From Bacteroidales bacterium (GTDB lineage Bacteria > Bacteroidota > Bacteroidia > Bacteroidales > UBA932): a DNA stretch of 44,545 nucleotides. The position numbers were made by a program, and so were the translations under genes. The notes below the pieces were generated by a model. The model was not told the DNA's origin, ran no database searches, and saw only the letters and a program-made list of their open reading frames with translations. Positions 8,204-15,568 of this stretch are shown in pieces. Within the stretch, counting starts at the first letter, position 1. Every line of letters starts with the position of its first letter. Location: positions 1-44,545 of the forward strand of contig JAFVWT010000019.1 in the NCBI GenBank assembly GCA_017501525.1. Direction: 5' to 3'.

Positions 8204-9178
8204 TTAGTTATATAGAGTTCCTGTATTGACGACCGGTTGTGCTGACTCATCAGCGCAAAGGACTACAAGCATATTACTAACCATTGCAGCTTTCTTTTCG
8301 TTGTCAAGTTCTACTATATCTTCATCACCTAATTTTTCCAATGCCATTTTTACCATAGATACAGCTCCCTCTACGATCTTTTCTCTTGCAGAGATAATTG
8401 CGGATGCTTGTTGTCTTCTAAGCATTACAGCGGCAATTTCAGGGGCATATGCAAGATAATTTATCCTGGCCTCTATGACTTCAATACCCGCCATAGCCAA
8501 TCTATCATTGAGCGATTTCTCTAAAATTTCGTTGATCTCTTCACCTCCTGAGCGTAGTGTGATCTCTGTTTGGTCTCCCTCGTTGTTGTCGTAATTGTAT
8601 TGTGTGACAACCTGTCTTAGAGCAGCATCACTTTGAATTTTAACAAAGTTTTCAAATGCCTTCATCCTTGCTGATACGCTGATTACTCCGTTGGACTGGT
8701 CGGTAGTTGCCATAGTTTGCGAGTCTATTTCAAACATCGCCTTGTAGGTATCCTTGAGTTTCCATACAAGGACTAAACCTACCATAATGGGATTACCCAC
8801 TTTATCATTTACTTTTATCGGTTCTACATCCAGGTTTCTTGCTCTAAGGGAGAGTCTTTTTTTTGTATAAAAAGGATTGAACCAGTAGAAACCCGTATTT
8901 GTGAATGTTCCTTTATATTTCCCGAAGAAAATCATAACTCTTGCAGAGTTGGGTTCCAATGTAGCATATCCGCATAGTGTGATAAACCATAAAATAACAA
9001 GGAAACCAATACTGATACCATATAAAATGGCTTTGATCTCAGATATGCCAGTTTGTGATATTTGATAGATTAAATAAGCAATTGCTGCGGGGAGAATTAT
9101 CAAGTCGAGAAGCAGCATAATAAAACCGCTGATTCGGAAGCCTTTGAAAGGTTTTTCTGAGTTAATTTCTTTTGTCAT
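8204..9178 (-). CDS. SPFH/Band 7 (stomatin-prohibitin) membrane protein
   Basis: 324 residues from ATG 9178; an upstream in-frame TTG at 9205 is less plausible. Two hydrophobic segments (about 18-40 and 48-68) precede the SPFH core, which begins near YATLEPNSARVMIFFGKYKG and contains NLDVEPIKVNDKVGNPI, then a long helical region ending with LRRQQASAIISAREKIVEGA (the typical Band 7 flank). SPFH proteins oligomerise in membranes and scaffold other membrane proteins; no enzymatic role is implied. It is the first gene of an operon with the Arc-like protein and has a good TAnnTTTG promoter. Specific partners are not evident from neighbours. Confidence 0.93.
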   Translation of the reverse strand: MTKEINSEKPFKGFRISGFIMLLLDLIILPAAIAYLIYQISQTGISEIKAILYGISIGFLVILWFITLCGYATLEPNSARVMIFFGKYKGTFTNTGFYWFNPFYTKKRLSLRARNLDVEPIKVNDKVGNPIMVGLVLVWKLKDTYKAMFEIDSQTMATTDQSNGVISVSARMKAFENFVKIQSDAALRQVVTQYNYDNNEGDQTEITLRSGGEEINEILEKSLNDRLAMAGIEVIEARINYLAYAPEIAAVMLRRQQASAIISAREKIVEGAVSMVKMALEKLGDEDIVELDNEKKAAMVSNMLVVLCADESAQPVVNTGTLYN

Positions 9179-9215
9179 GATTGTTTTTTTTATTAGTGAT
9201 ATCAAAATGATATGA

Positions 9216-9245
9216 CAAAGATAGCAAAATAATTCTTAATGCAAA
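9216..9245 (-). promoter_or_regulatory. Promoter TTTG-N18-TATCTTTG for the SPFH operon
   Basis: On the minus strand TTTG (9245-9242) and TATCTTTG (9223-9216) are 18 bp apart, near the Bacteroidota consensus, leaving an untranslated leader of about 30 bases before ATG 9178. Confidence 0.65.
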
Positions 9246-9375
9246 TTTTTTTCTGCGATTTTAAAGAACGGTTCCATAAAGGACTTTGCTGAGAATTGTG
9301 GAATCTAAAGAACATCCCTAAAGATATTCCCTTGTGTACCACTATTTAGTGATTGTTTGATGTTTTTTTTTAACA

Positions 9376-9383
9376 TATATTTG
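9376..9383 (+). promoter_or_regulatory. -7 promoter box TATATTTG
   Basis: TATATTTG ends 9 bp before the ATG at 9393, placing transcription start within a few bases of the start codon. It is the only promoter seen for the His-rich protein and probably the TonB receptor after it. Confidence 0.55.
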
Positions 9384-9392
9384 CGCCCGATT

Positions 9393-9746
9393 ATGAAAAA
9401 GAATGTAGTAAGATACAGATTTATAGCGATTTTAATGCCTGTACTTTTTATTTGGTATTTGGTGTCGATTTCGTGTTTTTTTCATACTCACATTATAGCA
9501 GGAGAAAAAGTAAACCACTCTCATCCATTTTCCAATGAGCACCAACACTCAAAGAGTCAGGCAGATACAATTTCATTACTAGTCAATCTGTCTCTACTTG
9601 GGGATATTCATACACATCTACATTTTGGTTTACCATACTATCTTTTAGTGTTACTTCCGTTGGTATATTCAGTCTCTTTGTTGAGCAATCCATATTATCT
9701 TTATAGGAAATTTCGTGCGCCTCCGGTTTCGGCTCTCCTGTATTAG
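9393..9746 (+). CDS. Small His-rich membrane protein upstream of a TonB receptor
   Basis: 117 residues from ATG 9393 (an upstream ATG at 9360 would overlap the promoter box). A first hydrophobic segment lies at about residues 9-29 and a second at about 82-102. Between them is a His-dense region (FFHTHII, HSHPFSNEHQHSK, DIHTHLHFG), with about ten histidines in 60 residues. I recall similar short proteins beside TonB receptors in Bacteroidales but know of no assigned function. A metal-binding or metal-sensing role linked to the receptor's substrate is an inference from the histidines and the neighbourhood. The receptor starts 171 bp downstream with no promoter box seen between. Confidence 0.75.
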   Translation: MKKNVVRYRFIAILMPVLFIWYLVSISCFFHTHIIAGEKVNHSHPFSNEHQHSKSQADTISLLVNLSLLGDIHTHLHFGLPYYLLVLLPLVYSVSLLSNPYYLYRKFRAPPVSALLY

Positions 9747-9917
9747 AAATTAAAAGGAATTCCTTAAGAGAAGTTTCTTGCGACCCATCAAATCAAAGTA
9801 ACCCATAGTGATATTTAATCCTAAATTGGGAATGGACTTTTTAGAGAAGTCCTTGGGCGGCTACTGGAAAGTCGCTCTTGACATTTTATAACAACTTATC
9901 AACTTTATAATAAATTT
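9747..9917 (+). other. 171-bp spacer with small hairpins before the TonB receptor
   Basis: The spacer contains the perfect palindrome AAGGAATTCCTT (9754-9765), a GGACTT/AAGTCC hairpin at about 9835-9853, and an imperfect GCGGCT/AGTCGC hairpin just after. No known riboswitch signature was recognised. It may be an untranslated leader or an mRNA-processing region. Confidence 0.35.
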
Positions 9918-12245
9918 ATGCGCACAAAATTTATATTATATTGCATGGCATTGCTGTCTATGCTTACTATACAACTTAATGCCAAAGAGCAAAATCATGC
10001 TCCTCAAAAGCAGAAACAAGAACTTACTGATGCCCATATAGTTGGACATGTCCTGGATAAAAATACAAAAGAGCACCTGCCATTCATTGTTGTTGCCATT
10101 CAGGGAACAATGATAGGAACGACTACAGATGAAACAGGACACTATTTTTTTAAGAATCTTCCTGTAGGAAAGCATACTCTTGTAGTCTCAGCTATCGGCT
10201 ATGTGACAGAGTTTGTAGAGGTTACACTTTCTTCCGGAGAAACAAAAGAGATTGATGTCCTTATTGAGGAAGATATGATCAATCTTGAGGCTGTTGTAGT
10301 TTCTGCAAATAGAACGGAGACCACCCGCCGTCTTGCACCTACTCTGGTAAATGTTATGAGTGGAGCAGCTTTTGAGGCGACTACCTCGACTAGTGTTGCT
10401 GACGGATTGAATTTCCAACCGGGTGTGAGGGTGGAGAATAATTGCCAGAATTGTGGGTTCCAGCAGATTCGTATCAATGGACTTGATGGCCCCTATACTC
10501 AGATTCTTATCGATTCCCGTCCTATCTTCAATGCCCTTTCGGGAGTCTATGGAATTGAGCAGATTCCTGTAAATATGGTAGATAGAGTGGAAGTTATGCG
10601 TGGAGGTGGATCTGCCCTTTTCGGCTCTTCTGCTATAGCCGGCACTATTAATATTATCACTCGCGAACCCGCTACAAACTCAGCCTCGTTGTCCCATTCA
10701 ACCACATCTATAGGGGGAACAGGAGCATTGGACAATATCACAATGCTTAATGCATCTTTGGTTACTGATGACCATAAAATGGGAATTGCTGTCTTTGGAC
10801 AGAATCGTCAAAGAGATGGATATGATGCAAATGGGGATGGATTTACAGAACTTCCGACAATCAACAGTCAGAACATCGGTACCAGGATGTTTCTCAAAAC
10901 CGGTAATTATTCGAGAATTACGGGGGAATATCACCATTTGCAGGAGTATCGTCGTGGAGGGGATTCTTTGAGTATTCCACCTCACGAAGCAAATATTGCT
11001 GAGGAAGTTACCCATAGTATCAATACAGGAAGTCTGAAGTTTGACTATTTTGCCCCAAATGAGAAACACCGTTTGAGTGTTTTTGGATCTATACAACATA
11101 TCAACAGGGATAGTTATTATGGGGCAGGTCAGAATCCCAATGCCTATGGAGGAACTACCGATTTGACCTGGGTTGCAGGAGTACAATATAACTATAAATT
11201 TGACAAATGTCTCTTTATGCCTGCAGAACTTACTGCCGGAATGGAGTTTAACCAAGATATACTTCAAGATGTAATGCACGGATATAATAGGGTCTTGGAT
11301 CAGAACACAAATATTGCAAGTCTCTTTTTGCAAAATGAGTGGAAGAATGCCAGGTGGAGTTTCTTGATAGGGGGGAGATTGGATAAGCACAATCTTATCG
11401 ACCATCTGATTTTCAGCCCGAGAGTTACAATGAGATATAATCCTACTAAGGATATTAACCTTAGAGCAAGTTATTCATTCGGTTTCCGTGCCCCACAAGC
11501 CTTTGATGAAGATTTGCATATCGATAATGTAGGGGGCACAGTTTCAATGATCCGTTTGGCCGATAACCTTAAGGAGGAAAAATCCCAAAGTGTCAATGTC
11601 TCGGGAGATTTCTATTTTGGAGAGGGTAGCTGGAGAGGTAATCTATTGGTAGAGGGATTCTATACCTATCTTTATAATGTTTTTGCACTTCGTGAAGTGG
11701 GGATAGAGAATGGAGTTATTATCAAAGAAAGATACAATGAGTCGGGTGCAGAGGTGTTTGGAGGTACTCTTGAGGGAAAAGTTGTCTATAGGGATATGTG
11801 GCAGCTGCAAGCAGGATTTACCTATCAGCGTTCGATGTATAAAGATGCCCGCAGTTGGAGTGATGACCCTCGCGTAGCTCCGACACGAAAGATGTTCCGT
11901 TCTCCCGATACTTATGGTTATCTTACTACCACCTATAATCCCATAGCTCCATTAGGTATCTCTTTGACAGGTACCTATACAGGTAAAATGTTGGTGGAAC
12001 ACTACGCGGGGGATATTGAATTTGACAGAACCGAGACTACTCCTGTTTTCTTTGATATGAATGTTAAGGTCAATTATGACTTCAAATTATATAAGAAAAT
12101 AGTTCTCTCTGTATATGCCGGGGTGAAAAATATTTTCAACTCATATCAAAGTGATTTCGATATGGGCCCTGATCGCGATTCGGGATATATTTATGGTCCC
12201 GGTCTTCCCCGTTCATACTATGGAGGAATCAAGATAAGCTACTAA
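9918..12245 (+). CDS. TonB-dependent outer-membrane receptor
   Basis: 775 residues. A signal peptide (about 1-22) is followed by a carboxypeptidase-regulatory-like beta-sandwich (about 40-118, HIVGHVLDKNTKEHLPF... to ...KEIDVLIEED), then a TonB plug (about 125-245; GLNFQPGVRVENNCQNCGFQ, the DSRPI strand, VEVMRGGGSALFGSSAIAGTINI), and a 22-stranded barrel ending in aromatic YYGGIKISY. It would import a scarce ligand across the outer membrane using TonB/ExbBD energy encoded elsewhere. No SusD partner is present, so it is not a glycan Sus pair; the single-receptor form and the preceding His-rich protein fit metal, heme or cofactor uptake better. The plug carries a CxxC (CQNC). Confidence 0.94.
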   Translation: MRTKFILYCMALLSMLTIQLNAKEQNHAPQKQKQELTDAHIVGHVLDKNTKEHLPFIVVAIQGTMIGTTTDETGHYFFKNLPVGKHTLVVSAIGYVTEFVEVTLSSGETKEIDVLIEEDMINLEAVVVSANRTETTRRLAPTLVNVMSGAAFEATTSTSVADGLNFQPGVRVENNCQNCGFQQIRINGLDGPYTQILIDSRPIFNALSGVYGIEQIPVNMVDRVEVMRGGGSALFGSSAIAGTINIITREPATNSASLSHSTTSIGGTGALDNITMLNASLVTDDHKMGIAVFGQNRQRDGYDANGDGFTELPTINSQNIGTRMFLKTGNYSRITGEYHHLQEYRRGGDSLSIPPHEANIAEEVTHSINTGSLKFDYFAPNEKHRLSVFGSIQHINRDSYYGAGQNPNAYGGTTDLTWVAGVQYNYKFDKCLFMPAELTAGMEFNQDILQDVMHGYNRVLDQNTNIASLFLQNEWKNARWSFLIGGRLDKHNLIDHLIFSPRVTMRYNPTKDINLRASYSFGFRAPQAFDEDLHIDNVGGTVSMIRLADNLKEEKSQSVNVSGDFYFGEGSWRGNLLVEGFYTYLYNVFALREVGIENGVIIKERYNESGAEVFGGTLEGKVVYRDMWQLQAGFTYQRSMYKDARSWSDDPRVAPTRKMFRSPDTYGYLTTTYNPIAPLGISLTGTYTGKMLVEHYAGDIEFDRTETTPVFFDMNVKVNYDFKLYKKIVLSVYAGVKNIFNSYQSDFDMGPDRDSGYIYGPGLPRSYYGGIKISY

Positions 12246-12330
12246 TAGTACCTGCAACTGTCTGCTATTCAAGAACAAACGCAAGTGGAAAAATTTGGAT
12301 GAAGCGGTTGTTCGCGACATTGATAAATTT

Positions 12331-12780
12331 AGATACCCGGTCAAGCCGGGTATGACCTCAGAGGTAGTTGAGTTCTGGTCGAGCCGGGTATGACATAAGC
12401 GGTCACCTTGACTTGTCAAAGTCACCCACGACATAACGAAGTCATCCCCGACTCCGATCGGGGATCTCGGGGATCTCATATATTTAAAGTTCAACAGTAA
12501 AAAACCATTTGCTTGAAACACTCAATCTAAAGTGGCAAGATTTATCAGAATCTGTTATTGCTGATCCTGGTCAGTTATGGATACCCGGTCAAGCCGGGTA
12601 TGACGGTCGTTCGAGCCAGGTATGACGTAGGAGGTAGCGGGGTTCTGGTCGAGCCGGGTGCGACGTAAGTGATGACCTTAACTTATCATCGTCACCCCCT
12701 ACTTGACGAAGCCATCCCCGACATGACAAAGTCATCCCCGACTCGATCGGGGATCTCGGGGATCCGGGAACCCGGGAATC
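12331..12780. repeat. Palindromic repeat cluster with copy B of the 170-bp repeat
   Basis: This accounts for most of the 560-bp gene-free stretch 12246-12805. Two repeat types alternate. Type 2, GATACCCGG-tcaag-CCGGGTATGAC, is at 12332-12356 and 12579-12604, with half copies (cGAGCCGGGTATGAC) at 12379, 12611 and 12650. Type 1, GTCATCCCCGAC with GATCGGGGATCTCGGGGATC, is at 12421-12477 and 12691-12767. Positions 12436-12611 are a near-identical second copy of 1606-1772, carrying an extra 8 bp. The cluster ends in GGGAACCCGGG. It is noncoding; the open frames across it are by-products of repeat composition. Confidence 0.8.
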
Positions 12781-12805
12781 CGCTGATATAGGCCCCGTTG
12801 GTCTA

Positions 12806-13155
12806 TTAACGTCTTAAAGATATGTAGTAGAGAAAACCATCGAGTTTGAAAGCAACAACTGAATTTAGTTCGATCGGCTTTATTCGGTAGGCAATTGTGT
12901 TTATGTATATGATGTCGCCACTATTAAGACTTGGATACATTGAATTATCTGTCATGAATTTACAGTCGTAAAATGCAGTAATTAAGGCTCTGTCAATAGT
13001 GTCGCCTTTAAAAAGTTCTCCTCGACATACATACATTCCACCAGGAGTGTGGTATGTATTGTCTACTGCCACGTTCCCCCATCAAATACCTGTTGAGCAA
13101 AAAGATTATTAAAGGATAAAGAACACATCAGGATAACGATATGGAAATATTTCAT
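12806..13155 (-). pseudogene. Frameshifted small secreted protein
   Basis: Two frames must be joined to read a whole protein. From ATG 13155 a signal peptide is encoded (MKYFHIVILMCSLSFNNLFA) followed by QQVFDGG, but this frame stops at 13063-13065. The other frame, open from about 13081 to 12806, continues VAVDNTYHTPGGMYVCRGEL and ends LYYISLRR. Adding one G to the run of five G on the minus strand (five C at 13076-13080) would restore DGGNVAVDN and give about 116 residues. The C-terminal half contains NSMYPSLNSGDIIYI, reminiscent of the S24/S26 signal-peptidase Ser motif, but the rest of that fold is missing, so this is not a functional call. It may be a genuine pseudogene, phase variation or a sequencing error. 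Confidence 0.6.
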
Positions 13156-13185
13156 ACTGAATGATAATTTATGTTAATAAGATTA

Positions 13186-13284
13186 CTATAGGTGAGGATC
13201 ATCAGGGTTATTAATAGGTTTTTCAATAAGTTTAATTAAAACACCTTGCTGTATTACCAATTTGTCATCAATAAGATATGCCAT
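13186..13284 (-). CDS. Possible 32-residue protein
   Basis: An ATG-initiated frame encodes MAYLIDDKLVIQQGVLIKLI and ends in NNPDDPHL. It lies 30 bp upstream of, and on the same strand as, the frameshifted secreted protein, so the two could share a message. There is no homology I can name and the length alone is weak support. The remainder of the 13156-13471 spacer holds only the promoter region of the next gene. Confidence 0.25.
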   Translation of the reverse strand: MAYLIDDKLVIQQGVLIKLIEKPINNPDDPHL

Positions 13285-13399
13285 TCAAAACGTATCTTCA
13301 TCTTCCAAGCAAATAAAGGTAGAAAGATTTCGTGAAAAGCCATAAAGGGGGCAAAAGTTTTGGAATTTGAATTTTAGAATTAGCACGTGGAATTTATAG

Positions 13400-13434
13400 A
13401 AGTTACCTATATTTGTAGCGATAAGTTACCTATA
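13400..13434 (+). promoter_or_regulatory. Promoter region with 12-bp direct repeat
   Basis: AAGTTACCTATA occurs at 13400-13411 and again at 13423-13434, 23 bp apart. The first copy runs into TATATTTG (13408-13415), a -7 box match. The pair lies 38-72 bp before the metallopeptidase start and may be two promoter copies or operator half-sites. Confidence 0.45.
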
Positions 13435-13471
13435 GTTTGAACATATTTAACAGTATCATATTTATACGCCG

Positions 13472-15499
13472 ATGAAAAAAACTTTGTTATTAACATGTTT
13501 GTCTCTGTTTACTGTATTTGCTTGTAAGCAGAAAGATTCTATTGAAATGTCAAATATTTCTCAAGAGACTATTGCCAAGGCGATAGATGCAGTATCTGAT
13601 AGGGTGTATGATAATACCCTGGCCAATAAAGGAATATCTCAGGCGGCATCATTATGGAGAGTCGAAGATGGAACCCCTGAAGATTTTATTGAATTTGTCT
13701 CTGCCAATATTATGCCCGACGAGCAGAGTAGACGAATTCTGTTTAACAAACTTTCAACTGCATTTGAAGCGATATATGGAGCCTCTAATCAGTTGACCGT
13801 AGATTTGCTTTTGCCTGTACATCTTTCGGGTGGAGAATTGACCGATATAGATTATATCTTTAGCGGATATAGCCCTTCTGCCCATTTCAGTGATGATATG
13901 TATGCAAATAAGGTTGCGTTTATTACAGTGTTGAATTTTCCGTCGTATTCTCTTGCTCAGAAAAATGAATTGGGAAAAGAGTGGTCGCGTGAGGAATGGG
14001 CGTATGCACGTATGGGGGATATTTTTACCAATAGAGTTCCTGCCTGGGTAAATCAGCAGGTCAATAGTGCGTATAGCAGTGGTGAAAATTATATCGCCTC
14101 ATATAATATTATGATGGGACATCTTCTTACAGAGGAGGGTGAAAAACTTTTTCCCGAGGATATGGTTTTGCTTTCGCATTGGAATCTAAGGGATGAGATT
14201 AAATCCAATTATGCCGATGTTCCCAATGCTTTTGAGAAGCAACAGATGATATATAAAGTTATGGAGCATATTGCCTGCCAAAGTATTCCCAAGGAGGTAA
14301 TTAACAATACTGGATACGAGTGGGCTCCATACTCCAATAAGGTATATAAAGATGGAAAGGAGGTCTCTCTCCCTTCAGAAGGTGCCCGACGTTACCAAAT
14401 GATTCTGGATATATATAAAGCAGGTCTTAATCTTGATATGTTCAATACAGACTTGAATACAGGAATCAAACGTAACTTCGAAGGGGATGTAGAGATTTCT
14501 GACGCAGATGTGGAAGAGATGTTTATCAGTCTTATAACGAGTGAAGAGATTAAGCAGGTATCTCAAATTATAAAATCGAGACTTGGCAGGGAACTGCAAC
14601 CTTATGATATCTGGTATGATGGATTCAAGAGTAGATCAACCATCTCAGAGGATGAACTTACAGCAAAAACCAGAAAACTTTATCCTGATGCAGAAGCCTT
14701 TGAAAAGGGTCTTCCTTCAATGTTGAGGAGTTTGGGATTCAGTAGAGATGATGCTGATTATATAAGCAGTAAAATTGTAGTGGAAGGTGCCAGAGGTTCA
14801 GGTCATGCGTGGGGAGCTGTAGGAAGATGGGAACCCTCAAGACTTCGTACTCGTATCGGTGATAAAGGTATGGATTATAAAGGTTATAATATCGCAGTTC
14901 ACGAATTCGGACATAATGTGGAGCAAACATTGAGTTTGTATAATGTTGACCATTATATGCTTAGAGGTGTACCAAACACAGCCTTTACAGAAGCTCTTGC
15001 GTTCATTTTTCAGAAACGGGATTTGAAATTGCTTGGTTATCCCCAACAAGTGGATGAGAATACCACATTGGATATTTTCTGGGGAGCATACGAAATAATG
15101 GGTGTTTCATTAGTTGATATGTATGCATGGAGATGGTTGTATGATAATCCTGATGCGACAGCCGAGGATCTTTGTGATGCTGTGATTTCCATCGCAAAGG
15201 ATGTATGGAACAAATATTATGAACCTATTTTGGGTACGCACGATTCGCCTATTCTGGCTATATACTCCCATATGGTAAACAGCCCTATGTACCTTCCCAA
15301 CTATCCTATCGGTCATATTATTGAATTCCAATTGGAAGAACACCTTGCCGGCTTAAGCGATAAGGAGTTTGCTCAAGAAATAAAACGGATCTTTACTATT
15401 GGTACTTTAACCCCTCATATATGGATGGAAGAGGCAGTGGGCTCAAAGGTAAGCACCGAACCTCTTATTAAAGCGGTAAGCAGAATTATCAACAAATAG
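13472..15499 (+). CDS. Zinc metallopeptidase lipoprotein (HEFGH type)
   Basis: 675 residues. The lipoprotein signal MKKTLLLTCLSLFTVFAC puts the lipidated Cys at residue 18. The zinc-binding HExxH motif is HEFGH at residues 477-481, preceded by YNIAVHEFGHNVEQT. A downstream Glu in FTEALAF (E507) is 26 residues after the second His and could be the third ligand, a gluzincin arrangement. The upstream 450 residues are mostly helical with no other domain recognised. It probably acts on peptides at the cell surface or in the periplasm. It is a single gene ended by the hairpin at 15528. I cannot name the exact peptidase family. Confidence 0.8.
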   Translation: MKKTLLLTCLSLFTVFACKQKDSIEMSNISQETIAKAIDAVSDRVYDNTLANKGISQAASLWRVEDGTPEDFIEFVSANIMPDEQSRRILFNKLSTAFEAIYGASNQLTVDLLLPVHLSGGELTDIDYIFSGYSPSAHFSDDMYANKVAFITVLNFPSYSLAQKNELGKEWSREEWAYARMGDIFTNRVPAWVNQQVNSAYSSGENYIASYNIMMGHLLTEEGEKLFPEDMVLLSHWNLRDEIKSNYADVPNAFEKQQMIYKVMEHIACQSIPKEVINNTGYEWAPYSNKVYKDGKEVSLPSEGARRYQMILDIYKAGLNLDMFNTDLNTGIKRNFEGDVEISDADVEEMFISLITSEEIKQVSQIIKSRLGRELQPYDIWYDGFKSRSTISEDELTAKTRKLYPDAEAFEKGLPSMLRSLGFSRDDADYISSKIVVEGARGSGHAWGAVGRWEPSRLRTRIGDKGMDYKGYNIAVHEFGHNVEQTLSLYNVDHYMLRGVPNTAFTEALAFIFQKRDLKLLGYPQQVDENTTLDIFWGAYEIMGVSLVDMYAWRWLYDNPDATAEDLCDAVISIAKDVWNKYYEPILGTHDSPILAIYSHMVNSPMYLPNYPIGHIIEFQLEEHLAGLSDKEFAQEIKRIFTIGTLTPHIWMEEAVGSKVSTEPLIKAVSRIINK

Positions 15500-15522
15500 A
15501 TATTTATTCTCTTATCAGTAAA

Positions 15523-15565
15523 ACAATCCCCGAGAGTCATGATTGTTGGTTCTCGGGGTTTAGTT
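15523..15565. repeat. Left 43-bp direct repeat flanking the ATPase unit
   Basis: Matches 16869-16911 at 40 of 43 positions in the same orientation; the last 26 bases (GATTGTTGGTTCTCGG... to TTTAGTT) are identical. Read on the minus strand it still encodes the final NPENQQS and stop of the TPR gene that lies beyond the ATPase. It therefore looks like a displaced 3' end of that gene. Confidence 0.85.
15528..15561. terminator. Bidirectional terminator hairpin inside the left repeat
   Basis: An 8-bp perfect stem CCCCGAGA/TCTCGGGG with a 15-base loop follows the metallopeptidase stop by 28 bp and is trailed by TTTAGTTT. On the minus strand it would end the ATPase transcript. In the right repeat two of the three mismatches break this stem. 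Confidence 0.75.
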
Positions 15566-15568
15566 TGC

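Noticed and set aside
9747-9917. Cobalamin or other known riboswitch before the TonB receptor
   Set aside because: The B12-box and other conserved riboswitch cores were looked for and not found; only small hairpins are present.
12213-12521. Minus-strand frame in the 12.3-kb spacer
   Set aside because: It overlaps the 3' end of the TonB receptor and is made of REP-like repeats; no start signal or family match.
12421-12767. CRISPR-like array
   Set aside because: The 20-bp periodic units are adjacent or nearly so, with no unique spacers of constant length, and no cas genes are present.
12806-13072. Intact signal peptidase-like (S24/S26) protein
   Set aside because: Only a short SMYPSLNSGD resemblance exists; the fragment lacks a Lys general base region and depends on a frameshift with an upstream signal peptide.
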